The position numbers and the translations under genes are program-made. The notes beneath the pieces are model-generated. The model did not search any database. It had not been told where the DNA came from and was given only the letters and a program-made list of their open reading frames with translations. Below are positions 1 to 9,977 of a stretch of 64,000 nt of DNA, piece by piece (positions within the stretch are counted from its first letter, which is position 1; each line of letters begins with the position of its first letter). Origin of the DNA: Rhopalosiphum padi (taxonomy: Eukaryota; Arthropoda; Insecta; Hemiptera; Aphididae). The stretch is from assembly GCF_020882245.1 (NCBI RefSeq), contig NC_083600.1:7316001-7380000 (forward strand). Reading direction: 5' to 3'.

Positions 1-2122
1 ACTAGAAAAAATACTAAGAAAATATTATTTTTTTTTAAATTTGAATAATGTACCTATATAGTATATAGATACAACCTATTATCTAGCTAGTAGTCATATA
101 TATTAGTATTTTAAGTATTTACTACATATTTAATATGTACAATGTACAAACTTCTCGAATCTGTATTGTACACTTCCAATTACAAACTACACACTTTGTG
201 TCAGAGTTCACTAAAAAATAGGGCCTGGGTATAACATTAAAAAACTTTTATTTTTGTGGACCATGAAAAATTACCTCCTTTTAGTCGTAGTAATGTTAAA
301 TGGTTTCTAAAAATAAAAACTAGTTTAAACAATGATTATATTATATTTAATACCTACCTAATTGTGAATATTAAATTTATAATTGAAAAATTGGGACTTT
401 AAGGTCCTGAACAATTGTTCAGAATTTACCTTCTCGTCATTCGAAATTCCCGAACTTATAACCGCTTAAATAAGGTACACAGACCATATTATAAACATGT
501 CATTAATTCATTCTATTTTTTTAATAAACCAGGAAGACAGCATCGACATTCAACGTCCTTGATTCAAATGGTCATTTACGTGGATGGTGCGATATGAGAA
601 ATAACGAAAAATCCCAAATGAATCATTCAATTAAACTAAAAGTAAATACTATTAAATTATTCTAATTACACTTATGTGGGCGAGGGCTGACCTTGCAGGT
701 TGTTAGATTTTTTTTTTTATTACGTCTAATAACCCCATTTCCTGAATATTTATATACTTATTAGTTATTTATAAGTGTTCTTCTTCCTAGTCTCTGTATT
801 TCCATAATGTTTTATGTTTATAGATTATCTGATTACATATGAAAACATTATAGACACATTTTATATATATATTCAATTAAGAATAGGTAAATAGCATTTT
901 AATAGAGAATTACTAGCATCTTTAAGCGTATCTATTAGAATCCTTGACACCTACTTGTTGTCCTCGTTTATAACAATATAATAATATAAATGTATTGGCA
1001 CTTGGGGTTGCGTTGTTCAAGCTCCTACGGTTACAGAAATGGTTAATACATAACTTTTACAATGATATATTATATTATGCGCATTCATTGAATACTGCAT
1101 TACATGTACAATTACATGAAGACAATTAAAAAAAAATTGTTGCTCATTTTTTCATTATCTTTATAGTAATAAATGAGTACCGCTGTACTAGCCAACAGGT
1201 ATATACGCATCTTTTTATTTTGTTATTGTTTATTGACCAATGTTTAATTAAAATATTATTTGGGTACCATCTACCTATCTACTATATTTATGTATGCATA
1301 CCTATATATAGTTATTTTATATACCTACTTATTTATCTGATTATCTTGGCTTATATAATTATATAAAAGTGATCCCACTACATGCCAAAGTGATAGACAA
1401 TTATAATGATATACACGTGTATATACTTATATACGTACGTATTACAATTATAGATCTAGTAACCATTCTTTATTTTATTGAAGAAAATTTGCCTTGTTCA
1501 CTAAAATAAATAATAAATAATAAATTCTAATTATTTACTAAAGATTAACGAATAAAACATTTAAATCATTATTGATGTTTTTTTGACTCTGAACAGTTTG
1601 AACGGAGTAATGTATGCATATGTGGTTTTACAATGATATTAATTTCTGATTGTATTGAATTGAAAGAAAAAAAATCATAGTATTTTTCAAAATATATTTA
1701 ATTGGAATCTTTTAAAATAAATTGCATGCTAGAGCAATGAGAAATTATATAAATATAGATAATATTTAGTTCGGAACATGAAACTAAAAATATGAGTAGG
1801 TATCTTAGTATTTTTATCCAATCATGTAGATATAACTTTTTTGTATTAGAAAAGAATCAGTTAAAAAAGCCTAACCTTTAAACAGTTTAAACTCGTATAC
1901 AAACTAGGCATTTTTACAATAAGGTTAAAATAGGTTTTTATAATAATATCATATAAAAAGAAAATGCCTTAAAAAATCCTTAAATACTCCAAAAAATATT
2001 AAAAATATGTTTTAATATAAGCAGATACTATAATTATATTAAAAATTTCATCGTCTTAAAAATTTTTCGAAAAAGAGTACCTAAGTAATTCTTATTTGTA
2101 AAAAATGATATTTTATCGTTTC
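1..2122. other. AT-rich intergenic spacer, no gene seen
   Basis: The interval is AT-rich with short homopolymers and TAGGTA-type words common throughout this window. Open frames are short and have no codon bias, signal peptide or recognisable domain. I see no supported gene or RNA. Confidence 0.6.
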
Positions 2123-2676
2123 GGGTTACTCCTTTTTTTTTTTTTTTTTTTTTTTTTTATTATTAGCTATTAGTATACAACTATGACAGCTCGACTATTA
2201 CAGAGATAATACATAAAACAACATAATACATTAAACATTATAATACATATTAATTAATGAAGCCAGCATCCAATATAAAGGTAATTATTAATTTAATGGC
2301 GGTAGTGGATTTTGTATTAAGTATGGAGTGGATATTTAAGGGGATATCAAGAGTCTTAAGTTCATTAGCTAAAATAATGCGTTTGAGTTGTAGGGCAGGG
2401 CAGTCAAGTAGAATATGGGATAAGTCACAAATACATTCATTCAGGTGAAGAGTACAGAATGGAGAATCATTAAGGCCAAGTTTAAAGGAGTGGCTGGGTA
2501 GAAGATGATGCCCTATGCGTAACCTATTAAATTGTACTATATATGGTCTATGTAAGTGTAGGTTATTGAACCAGGTTTTTTTAAGGATATTTGGTGTAAT
2601 ATTTCTGTATCTTGAGGCGAATTCAGCAGGCAGATTGTTCCAGAGAGAGAACCAAATATTAGTAGGGTTACTCCTT
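2123..2676 (-). mobile_element. 5'-truncated non-LTR retrotransposon (Jockey/R1-like ORF2 C-terminus) with 12-bp TSD
   Basis: Read on the minus strand, about 2664 to 2240 is open and encodes the C-terminal tail of a LINE ORF2. It has the segment RLRIGHHLLPSHSFKLGLND, then SPFC and a CDLSHILFDCPAL zinc-knuckle-like stretch, typical of the region after the reverse transcriptase in Jockey-type elements. A run of about 26 T on the plus strand (about 2133-2158) is the poly(A) tail. The copy is flanked by an exact 12-bp direct repeat GGGTTACTCCTT at 2123-2134 and 2665-2676, the target-site duplication of target-primed reverse transcription. The reverse transcriptase and endonuclease are missing, so this is a dead-on-arrival 5' truncation. 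The preserved tail frame and clean TSD suggest a fairly recent insertion. The clade assignment is from motif memory. Confidence 0.85.
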
Positions 2677-3508
2677 AAATGGTATTAAAAAATCTAAATT
2701 TTTGAAAATAAGCATGTAAATTTAATTTTTATTCAATGTTATCAAAATTTGAACTTTAAATGCTTATAAAAAAAATTATACCTTCACATGTTTTTAATCA
2801 TTGTAAATTACTGTAGGAGGAACTTTGTATAGAATGTTCAAATGTCTAAGAAACAGGCGCGGATTCAGAGTAATTATTAGGGGGGACTTTATATATTGTA
2901 CAATAATTATATTATTATATTATAATTATTACCATCGACTAAATATACAATATTGAATATATATATCATATATTTATTATTTTAATTTTATTATATACAT
3001 AATCAATCTATTACTATAAATATTTTATTTTAAAGAAATTAACTTAGATACAACTAAAAATTAATAAAAAAAACCTAGGTAGGTGCATTAAAAATAAATC
3101 TCTTTATTTAAGAACAATAAGTAAAAACTATTAAAAAACTTTTGAATATTATTAAACCAACAATAATTATAAAGCAAAATCTTATTTTCTTTTTGTTTAT
3201 GAAAAATATTCGACATTTGTTAAATTTTTATTTATTGATTCGAAATATTCAATGTTTGTTTGAAGAAATTTTAATTGTAAATGTTATCTATACAACTATC
3301 TTTGCATTAATAAATTATAATTATTACATTATGTGTCAGTGTGTGAAAAAAGTTGACTAAAATACATCTATTATTTATAATATGATGTGGGTCTCACACT
3401 TAATCACTAATTATTCAAAGAGATACAGGCGTTAAATAATAATGAAAAAAAATGGTTTGCGTGGCAATACAACACGAGTCGCGAACTCAATAATTTTACT
3501 AAATTATA
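2677..3508. other. intergenic spacer, no gene seen
   Basis: AT-rich sequence. Near 2860 there is a short stretch (GCGCGGATTCAG followed by a G-run) resembling one end of the small transposons seen elsewhere in the window, but I found no partner end. An open frame at 3142-3360 is low complexity and unsupported. Confidence 0.5.
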
Positions 3509-3861
3509 ATTTATAACAGCGGTCCTTAACCTTTGTGTAGTGGCGACCCAAGATATTTACCACATTTTTCACGCGACCTTTTTATAAATAATGTTCAATG
3601 GCAGAATAAAAAATAACTATTTGGGTACTCTTAATTTAATACATTTTTTTACTCATATTACTTGTACTAATAACAGTTCATAATATTAATTACATTATAT
3701 TTAAAAATAAACATTTCTTTTAATAATTGTATTGTTCATATTTTTTAATTTAAATATTTTTTTTTAAATACCAACGTTTTAGATTTTAGCCGATCCATAT
3801 AAAATTGTTGGCGACCCAAAATTAGGTCGCGACCCTGTGGTTAAGAATCGCTGATTTATAA
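3509..3861. mobile_element. non-autonomous hAT transposon (MITE) with 8-bp TSD
   Basis: The element is 3517-3853 (337 bp). The left end reads CAGCGGTCCTTAACC and the right end, reverse-complemented, reads CAGCGATTCTTAACC, the classic hAT terminal form. GGCGACCC/GGTCGCGACC motifs lie just inside each end. It is flanked by an exact 8-bp direct duplication ATTTATAA at 3509-3516 and 3854-3861, the hAT target-site length. No transposase is present, so movement would have depended on a transposase in trans. Confidence 0.88.
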
Positions 3862-4129
3862 TTTGTATTAAACTACAAGATATATTTAATTTTAAATCAC
3901 ACCATCTTCTTAAGCACATAAATATACTTAGGATTATGAAAAAAAATAATTCTGATACTTCGTTTGGCATCCGTAGCGTCGTCAGTCGGCACAATTGGAA
4001 AATACAGAATTATAAATAAAACTATCTCCTAAACAATGTATTTATTATTATTTAATGTAAATAAAAACTAAATAATATAAGGTCCTAAAGTATAAAAAAA
4101 TTAAATTTTTTTTCATTGTTTGACATATT
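3862..4129. other. spacer between two transposons
   Basis: AT-rich sequence with no supported feature. Confidence 0.5.
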
Positions 4130-4442
4130 AATAAAGTGGGAGTTACCCATTTACGCCAAAATAAAAAAGGTATGTTTTTTTCGACCACCCATTTGCGCCA
4201 AATTTACCTGTTTAAACATTTTACATTAAATAATTGGTTAATTCGTAATTTAAAAGACGTCGTTTCTGTAACGTATAATAAAGTTATTTTTATAAGTCTG
4301 TCAATAGTAGTGTTAAAAATATACCTAACCCCCAAAAAAATTCACTAGTTAAAAAAATATTAAAAACTACTTTAAAAGCAATAGAAAATTATAAATTATT
4401 ATTGATTAATATTTTTAAAAATTGACTATGATTTAAATAAAA

Positions 4443-4575
4443 CGGCGGTCATCAAAACCGCACACTTACCGTTCATAACCGCACATTTTACATCGTTCAA
4501 TATCGCACACATTTATTCTATTGTTAAAAAGGAAATTTGGAAGGTCGATAGTTCAAAACTGCACACATTTGATTG
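4443..4575 (+). repeat. left TIR of nested MULE, four subrepeats
   Basis: Four degenerate units contain (A/T)CCGCACAC or a close variant, each preceded by a TCA-A segment. They are inverted relative to the right-end units near 6305-6391. They are likely transposase-binding sites (inference). Confidence 0.75.
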
Positions 4576-4668
4576 ACAGTTAAAAATTAAACATATTTTA
4601 TTGTTATTAATTAAAAAAATAATTTAGTATTAATTAAAAATCATAATATAAAATAATTCAATATATAA

Positions 4669-6133
4669 TTAAATTGAAATAAACTTACATCCTAATGTTT
4701 TTAAATAATCAATCAAGCTAATCTCGTTGTTTATGAAACGATCATATACATTTAAAATAGATTTTTCTCTCTCCCTGCATACTTTGCGTGTACGGTTCAC
4801 GTTGCCATTTCGTATGAATCGAAATTTGGTTTCAGTAATTATCTGTTGTTGTTATAACACATCTATCTGGAAGAAAAAAATAAACAAAAATAAATTAATA
4901 ATAACCCAAAATGTATTTATTATTTTAAATTCATATTCTTACCGAATGAAATATAGTAGGATGTGGAACATAAAATTCATGCCTAAGTTGACTATGGTAA
5001 CTGTCTGCACCGTTAGTCGTTACTCGTTCTTGTACTTTTATTGGGCTCTTCTGCCCACAATATTGGTGAAAAATGATTGGTCTCAATATAATTATCCAAT
5101 ATGTAATCAGAAAAATCGTAATATTGTTTTTCTTCTGGACAAGTAGCCATTATCTCAATAAACGCCTCAGAAATCATATGTGATGGTAAATAAGGCAAAC
5201 CAAAAATAAGTTTTAACCATAGTCCAGATTGTGAATTTTTATCGTCGTAGTTTTTTTTAATATTGGAATGGAACTGATTTTTCTGTACCATGCTTGACCA
5301 AGATGGAAACGACAGGCTTTAATAATAATTAAAGGAAATACTTCGTTAGCAGCAATGTGAGCACAGAGTTCAAAATCTAATAGTAAGAGAGGCTGGAATA
5401 CACTATTGGCATTATTTAAACATAAATCTTTTAATGTTTCCCACATTTATTCATAAATATCTTTTGTTTTTGATGGCAAAAAACAAAAAACAAGTGGTAC
5501 GTAATATTGTTTACAAACACCGTGGATGGTATATTGTTGATAAAAATGTTTTGGGCAATAAGTAAAAGTTCCGTCTGCTAATATAAATTCAATTGCATTG
5601 CACAAAAATTGGAGATTTGTTTTACATGTCACTATAATTATTTGAGTGGACTCATTCACAAACACAAATTGTTCACCATTATTTAGTGTGATGTTTGATT
5701 CCTTTACCTTATAAAGAGCATCTGAAAGTGACATAGGCACAGGGGGTAGAAGTTTCCGTCTTTCACGATACATAAACTGTCTCATAGCATCAATATTATC
5801 TGCACTCACTGAAGACGTACATAATTCTTGCCTTATAATTTTTAAAGGTTTTTTGTTTAAATCCAATTGCGATTTACGTTTAATGGCACATCGAATTTCT
5901 TTTAATTCTGGGTTAATTTCATTCGTTTCATGGTGATGTTCACTTTTATTCTGTTTAATAAATACATTTACATTTGAATTTGTCGTCACCATAACACTGC
6001 ATAACTTATTATTGCAACGCCAAACTAAGTCCCCGGAATTTTTATTTGTACGAAAAAGTCGATATGAATAATTTTGGTAAATTATTGATTGCGCACCTTT
6101 ATTATTTGTGTACATTTGTATCACGTCATCCAT
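4669..6133 (-). pseudogene. FLYWCH + MULE-domain transposase pseudogene, with an apparent 74-bp intron
   Basis: A true ATG at 6133 opens a FLYWCH-type zinc finger (about residues 15-69: aromatic FLYWCH core, then WRCNNKLC and a HHH cluster), followed by the MULE transposase domain with LADGTFTYCPKHFYQQYTIHG-like first-Asp and LLDFELCAH second-Asp motifs. The reading frame is broken by an in-frame TAA at about 5450, a frameshift at about 5213-5290 and another at about 5016. The C-terminal part resumes after a canonical GT-AG interval (donor GTAAGA at 4942, acceptor TTCCAG ending 4869), contains one more stop and ends at 4669-4671. The whole length aligns by eye with the intact protein at 42259-43620, except that the 74-bp interval is absent there. 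The product cannot be functional. Antisense open frames over this region are shadows. Confidence 0.85.
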
Positions 6134-6304
6134 TATGCGATTTTGATGTTAAATTACTATAAATGTATGTGAAATCGAATAGAGTCGCGATCACACTAAA
6201 TGTTGTTAACTTATTAGGTACTAATATTTGGAAAATAAAAACCATAATCGTATAATATTATTTTATTTCTTAAACGTGTAGATAAATTTATACGTTATTG
6301 ATAT

Positions 6305-6391
6305 ATTTCAATGTGTGCGGTATTGAACGGTTTAATTTGGCGAACATATGCGGGATTAAGATTTAAAAGTGTGCGGTTATGAACGACGCCC
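6305..6391 (-). repeat. right TIR of nested MULE
   Basis: Inverted copies of the phrase-like subrepeat, including TGTGCGGTATTGAACGG and GTGTGCGGTTATGAACG, mirror 4443-4575. Confidence 0.75.
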
Positions 6392-6493
6392 AAATAAAAT
6401 TCTAACTATTGTTTATTATTTGAAAAAAAATATATTATTTTATTATACGTATACCAGGTGAATTTGGCGCAAATGGGCGATGCCCAATAAAGT

Positions 6494-7050
6494 AACCCCT
6501 AACTCCCTTTGTATACGGGCCTGATAAACACAATAAGGGCATACATTTTTGAGTTAAAGAAAGAGGCGAAAGCTAAGTACATTTTTTATATTTACCTACA
6601 TGTATAAACTTTATATACTAAATTACAAATTTAAACTATGCGTAATCATATCTGCAGTAGGTGCCTAACAATGTAAATTTATTTATTGTTATACAAACTT
6701 TTAATATATTAATTAATTTTCGAATCTAAAAAAATACGATAGATAGGATAGGAGGGGTTAGCCCTAACGTTCGGGCTCCTCCAATGAGTCATTGCAATGA
6801 CTTAATTGTTTAAGAATATGAGTGTATAATAATGTAGGTATATCTATGGATATAAACTATAAACATGAAATGAACAATGAACACTTGAATAAACTAATAA
6901 TTTCTAACTGGCGCATCCCAAAAATTATGTGCGATAATAGTATAGGTCAATATTGCCCAAGTTTAAGTGTATATTATTTTTATGATTTTATTACGTGGCC
7001 GATAAGAACGTTGTAAAACGTCTACTGCGCAGAACGCCACATGCGTCCTA
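6494..7050. other. spacer upstream of the secreted-protein gene
   Basis: No gene is supported; the open frame at 6822-7016 is low complexity. A GC-richer imperfect inverted repeat (GGAGGGG...CTCCTCC) lies near 6751-6783. Confidence 0.45.
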
Positions 7051-7056
7051 TATAAA
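7051..7056 (+). promoter_or_regulatory. putative TATA box of the secreted-protein gene
   Basis: TATAAA in the context CCTATATAAATTTAAC, 133 bp before the ATG at 7189 and embedded in the GC-richer stretch 7019-7050. This is a plausible core promoter with a 5' leader of about 100 nt; no initiator can be fixed by eye. Confidence 0.5.
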
Positions 7057-7188
7057 TTTAACATGCGTATATTATTATTTATTTTAATTACAAGTAAAGA
7101 GCAAAATTAATCGAAGTATTGAATACTTTATACTTCAGATTTCGTGTAGATATTAGGTACCTAATAAATAAGCTACTTACATACAATA

Positions 7189-9015
7189 ATGTTCTACGCA
7201 CTATTGGCATTTAGTTTTGCGGTTATGAGCGCAATAAGATGTAATCCGTTAGGAAACTTGAAAAGTTCAGAAAATGTTCAGAATAAGTCTACAATTTTGG
7301 AAACGTTAAGTACTTTCGGTGACTTGGACACTATTCAATTTATGTGTACAAATGACGAATCAATAACAGGTACATATGAAACTATATTTTACTGTGATGA
7401 GTTAATAAAAGAAAATGATAATTATTCATCGTTAAGACATGTTATAGACATAAAATTTAACGAGATACGATCTAGTCTGATAAAATTGTTAAATTTAGAA
7501 AAGAAAGCAATTGTTTGTAGAAGTATAAGGCATTTGTTTCCTATAATTATGTATGGAATATTTATTAATGACATAAAAGGATCCACAGAGAAAGAAAACA
7601 GTAGAATGAATATGATTAACAAATTATTAAAAAAAAAATTGGATTTTTTGAATAATAAAAATTCAAGTATTGAAGAAAAACTTCAACAAATAGAAATATC
7701 AATGATGAAAAGTGGTAGAACTAACAAAAAACTATTAAGCGAAAGACCAGAACAAAGCGAGGGAGAATTTGTAGAAATCAGCAGCAGTTTACTGGAAAAA
7801 ATCAAAACAACAGTTCAGCTCATTTTACCCTTTATTCAAGAACTTGATTGTTTTCATAATTTGTATAAAATAGACAAAGTGATGACTACCAATAAGTTTG
7901 ATCTTAACGTATTGTTGTTATTGATTCTTGACGAAGTAAAGACTATGTACAAGACAGAGTGTTACTTTAACGTCGACGCCGCAACAGTCCTTCAGAACGG
8001 AGACGGAAGATGGATAATCGAGCCCAAGTACGATTCGACCCCACTGCTTGTTGGAGAAATTTATGGGGTGTCCGAGGTTATACAAAAGGATTTGCAATCG
8101 TTGTTTGTGAAATTTTTTTTCACAAACAAACATAATAAGCAGTTTTTGCCGCATTTCCAGGAAGTGTCGTTAATATTCTTCCACACGTTCAACAAGTACT
8201 ACGATCCCAACGTCTGGAGATTGATCGGCAACGAGAACATAGTGGACTATGAGTCTGACTCCGCCAAACCGATAACGACTTCGATTGACAAAGTAGCATT
8301 GAACCTATTAAAAAAGATCCAAGGGACTATGGACGGACTTACCGCGTTTAAAAAGAATAGAATTAGGTGCCGGTATTGCGCGTACTTAAATCTCATGATG
8401 AAACTTAACTACTGTAGTTTGCGTGTATTAGCGGAAAACGTGCAGGAAATCCAACGGTTTATGAACGTAGAATCGCAGAAAATTGAACAGGGCAACATTT
8501 ACAACTTACTCCACGACAAAATCAACGAACTCGAGATTACCAAGTGTTCTATCGGTAATGACATCAGTAGTGTCAGTATGATCGATGAGTTATTGGATAG
8601 AGACGATGATAATCAATATTTCCGAAGCGTCTACGCCAAGTACTGGAACCAGAATGCTCAAATCATCGCCATGGCGATCGAATTTTTGTATGATTCGTTA
8701 AGTCTGGGTTTCATGGAGGAGGAATTTCGTTCGATGTTACGAGAGATTTACCAGATTCAGGCCCATCTTGGTTCCGACATGACATTCGTTGAGTATCTGG
8801 TTAAATGGGGTGAGTTGGCATATAAGGGCCACTGTCTCCTTGATGAGTGTGGTGACAAATTTTCTACTTTCAGCGAGAACATGACATTGGCGTGGACCAT
8901 CTTTAACGATAACTCCAAGGAGAGATTAACCCTGAAATGGATAACGATGATGACTAATATTCTTAACGATGAGTTGATGGATGATTTAATTATAAACAAC
9001 ACATATTTTTCTTAA
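7189..9015 (+). CDS. intronless 608-aa secreted protein, unknown family
   Basis: A single uninterrupted frame from ATG to TAA. The N-terminus MFYALLAFSFAVMSA is a clear signal peptide (hydrophobic residues about 3-14; likely cleavage after Ala15 or near Cys18). The rest has no transmembrane segment, so it should be secreted or lumenal. It is rich in Lys, Asn, Ile and Leu and probably helical, with a charged Lys-rich segment at about residues 140-170. About 12 cysteines are spread through it, including CRYC mid-protein and GHCLLDEC near the C-terminus, suggesting disulphides. I recognise no domain. A large lineage-restricted secreted protein in a sap-feeding insect could be a salivary or gut product, but that is inference. 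Base composition changes near 7950: the first part is AT-rich, the rest uses many C/G-ending codons. An ATTAAA near 9302 could serve as poly(A) signal. Confidence 0.8.
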   Translation: MFYALLAFSFAVMSAIRCNPLGNLKSSENVQNKSTILETLSTFGDLDTIQFMCTNDESITGTYETIFYCDELIKENDNYSSLRHVIDIKFNEIRSSLIKLLNLEKKAIVCRSIRHLFPIIMYGIFINDIKGSTEKENSRMNMINKLLKKKLDFLNNKNSSIEEKLQQIEISMMKSGRTNKKLLSERPEQSEGEFVEISSSLLEKIKTTVQLILPFIQELDCFHNLYKIDKVMTTNKFDLNVLLLLILDEVKTMYKTECYFNVDAATVLQNGDGRWIIEPKYDSTPLLVGEIYGVSEVIQKDLQSLFVKFFFTNKHNKQFLPHFQEVSLIFFHTFNKYYDPNVWRLIGNENIVDYESDSAKPITTSIDKVALNLLKKIQGTMDGLTAFKKNRIRCRYCAYLNLMMKLNYCSLRVLAENVQEIQRFMNVESQKIEQGNIYNLLHDKINELEITKCSIGNDISSVSMIDELLDRDDDNQYFRSVYAKYWNQNAQIIAMAIEFLYDSLSLGFMEEEFRSMLREIYQIQAHLGSDMTFVEYLVKWGELAYKGHCLLDECGDKFSTFSENMTLAWTIFNDNSKERLTLKWITMMTNILNDELMDDLIINNTYFS

Positions 9016-9977
9016 TGCATAACTGGCGAAAATATCATAAATGAAAATGATACCTTATTATACAAAAACAATAATAGATGCTGTGTCACAACTAAAATAT
9101 TGTTATGCTTTGACAAAAAGTAATTTGTGTCATCTGTCATCTTTACATATTATAGAAAATATGTTAATTATCAAAAGGCAAAAAGATGCTTTAGTAGGGA
9201 CTTATTTCATGTAACATAATTAAACATATTTAATGATGTTTGTATTATCTATTTACTAAACATAAAGATTTATAACAAATTATACATATTATATAATAGA
9301 CATTAAACTTTTTAAACAAATTTAATTTTTGTAATTTTTAGATGAGAAAATATTAAATTACTATTGTTTTGTAAATTTGGTTTAATTTTGAAGTTCGTCT
9401 ATATCAAGCAAAGTTACTAATGATTGTAAGTAGATTCAGGACAACGACCACAACAATTTCATACATTTTTAATATTTTTTTAACTTTTTGGAAAGCTTTA
9501 ATAGTTGGAAAAATCAAAAATACAAAAAAAAGTTATTATATTTATTTTAGATTAATATGTTACAATAGTTTCTAATACCAAAATGCAGAAGACATTGGTA
9601 TATAAATATTTATTTCTCCTTTAACCCACATAAGTGGATTAAATTTTTTTATTTTTAAATAGACATAATTATAATATTACAAAAGATGTTTCTTCATATT
9701 TGATATTATAAATAGGAATACAATCAATTTTTTAAATTTATTATGGAAGCAATGAATACATAAATATATATCTAAATAAATGATTTTAAAAATAAAGTTA
9801 AACTATTCTTCAAAAAGCATAAAGTATACTACAAATATTTTGTTTCAAAGAAATTATCAATATTAATATTAATTAACTTAATAAATATAACACTTCAGAA
9901 TACTTAATTTAACATATATATCAAAATAAAATAAATACAAAACTAACTACAAACTAAATTTATAGAAAATAATAATT
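9016..9977. other. convergent intergenic region (3' ends of two genes)
   Basis: AT-rich tail-to-tail spacer between the secreted-protein gene and the minus-strand CECR2-like gene. Minus-strand AATAAA signals occur at 9737-9742 and 9609-9614, about 240 and 365 nt after the CECR2-like stop codon. No gene seen. Confidence 0.5.

Larger units (their letters stand above)
4435..6399 (-). mobile_element. nested Mutator-like element (FLYWCH/MULE, Phantom-like) with 8-bp TSD, inactive
   Basis: Inner element 4443-6391 (1949 bp). Its TIRs are built of repeated phrases of the form GTTCATAACCGCACACTT: four variants on the left (about 4449-4570) and about three on the right, in inverted orientation (about 6305-6391). 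The terminal 25 bases match in inverted orientation, ending in ACCGCACACTT. An exact 8-bp duplication AAATAAAA lies at 4435-4442 and 6392-6399. The target is AT-rich, so this TSD is weaker evidence alone, but it sits exactly at the TIR boundaries. The only gene is the broken transposase at 4669-6133. Animal MULEs with a FLYWCH DNA-binding domain are known as Phantom elements; assignment here is by domain content and TSD length. Confidence 0.8.
4130..6493. mobile_element. outer MITE-like element interrupted by a nested MULE; 8-bp TSD
   Basis: The outer element runs 4138-6485. Its ends are inverted repeats: left GGGAGTTACCCATTTACGCC; right, reverse-complemented, GGGCATCGCCCATTTGCGCC, continuing as CAAATTCACCTGG. 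A second copy of the CCCATTTGCGCCAAA motif lies at about 4188-4203, so the left TIR carries two subrepeats. An exact 8-bp direct duplication AATAAAGT lies at 4130-4137 and 6486-6493. Subtracting the inner insertion (4443-6391 plus one copy of its 8-bp TSD) leaves about 390 bp, the size of a non-autonomous element. Its 8-bp TSD and subrepeat TIR resemble the inner MULE, but the TIR sequence differs, so it is a different family. Confidence 0.8.

Noticed and set aside
4727..5146. 139-codon plus-strand open frame
   Set aside because: Antisense to the transposase pseudogene; no conserved features.
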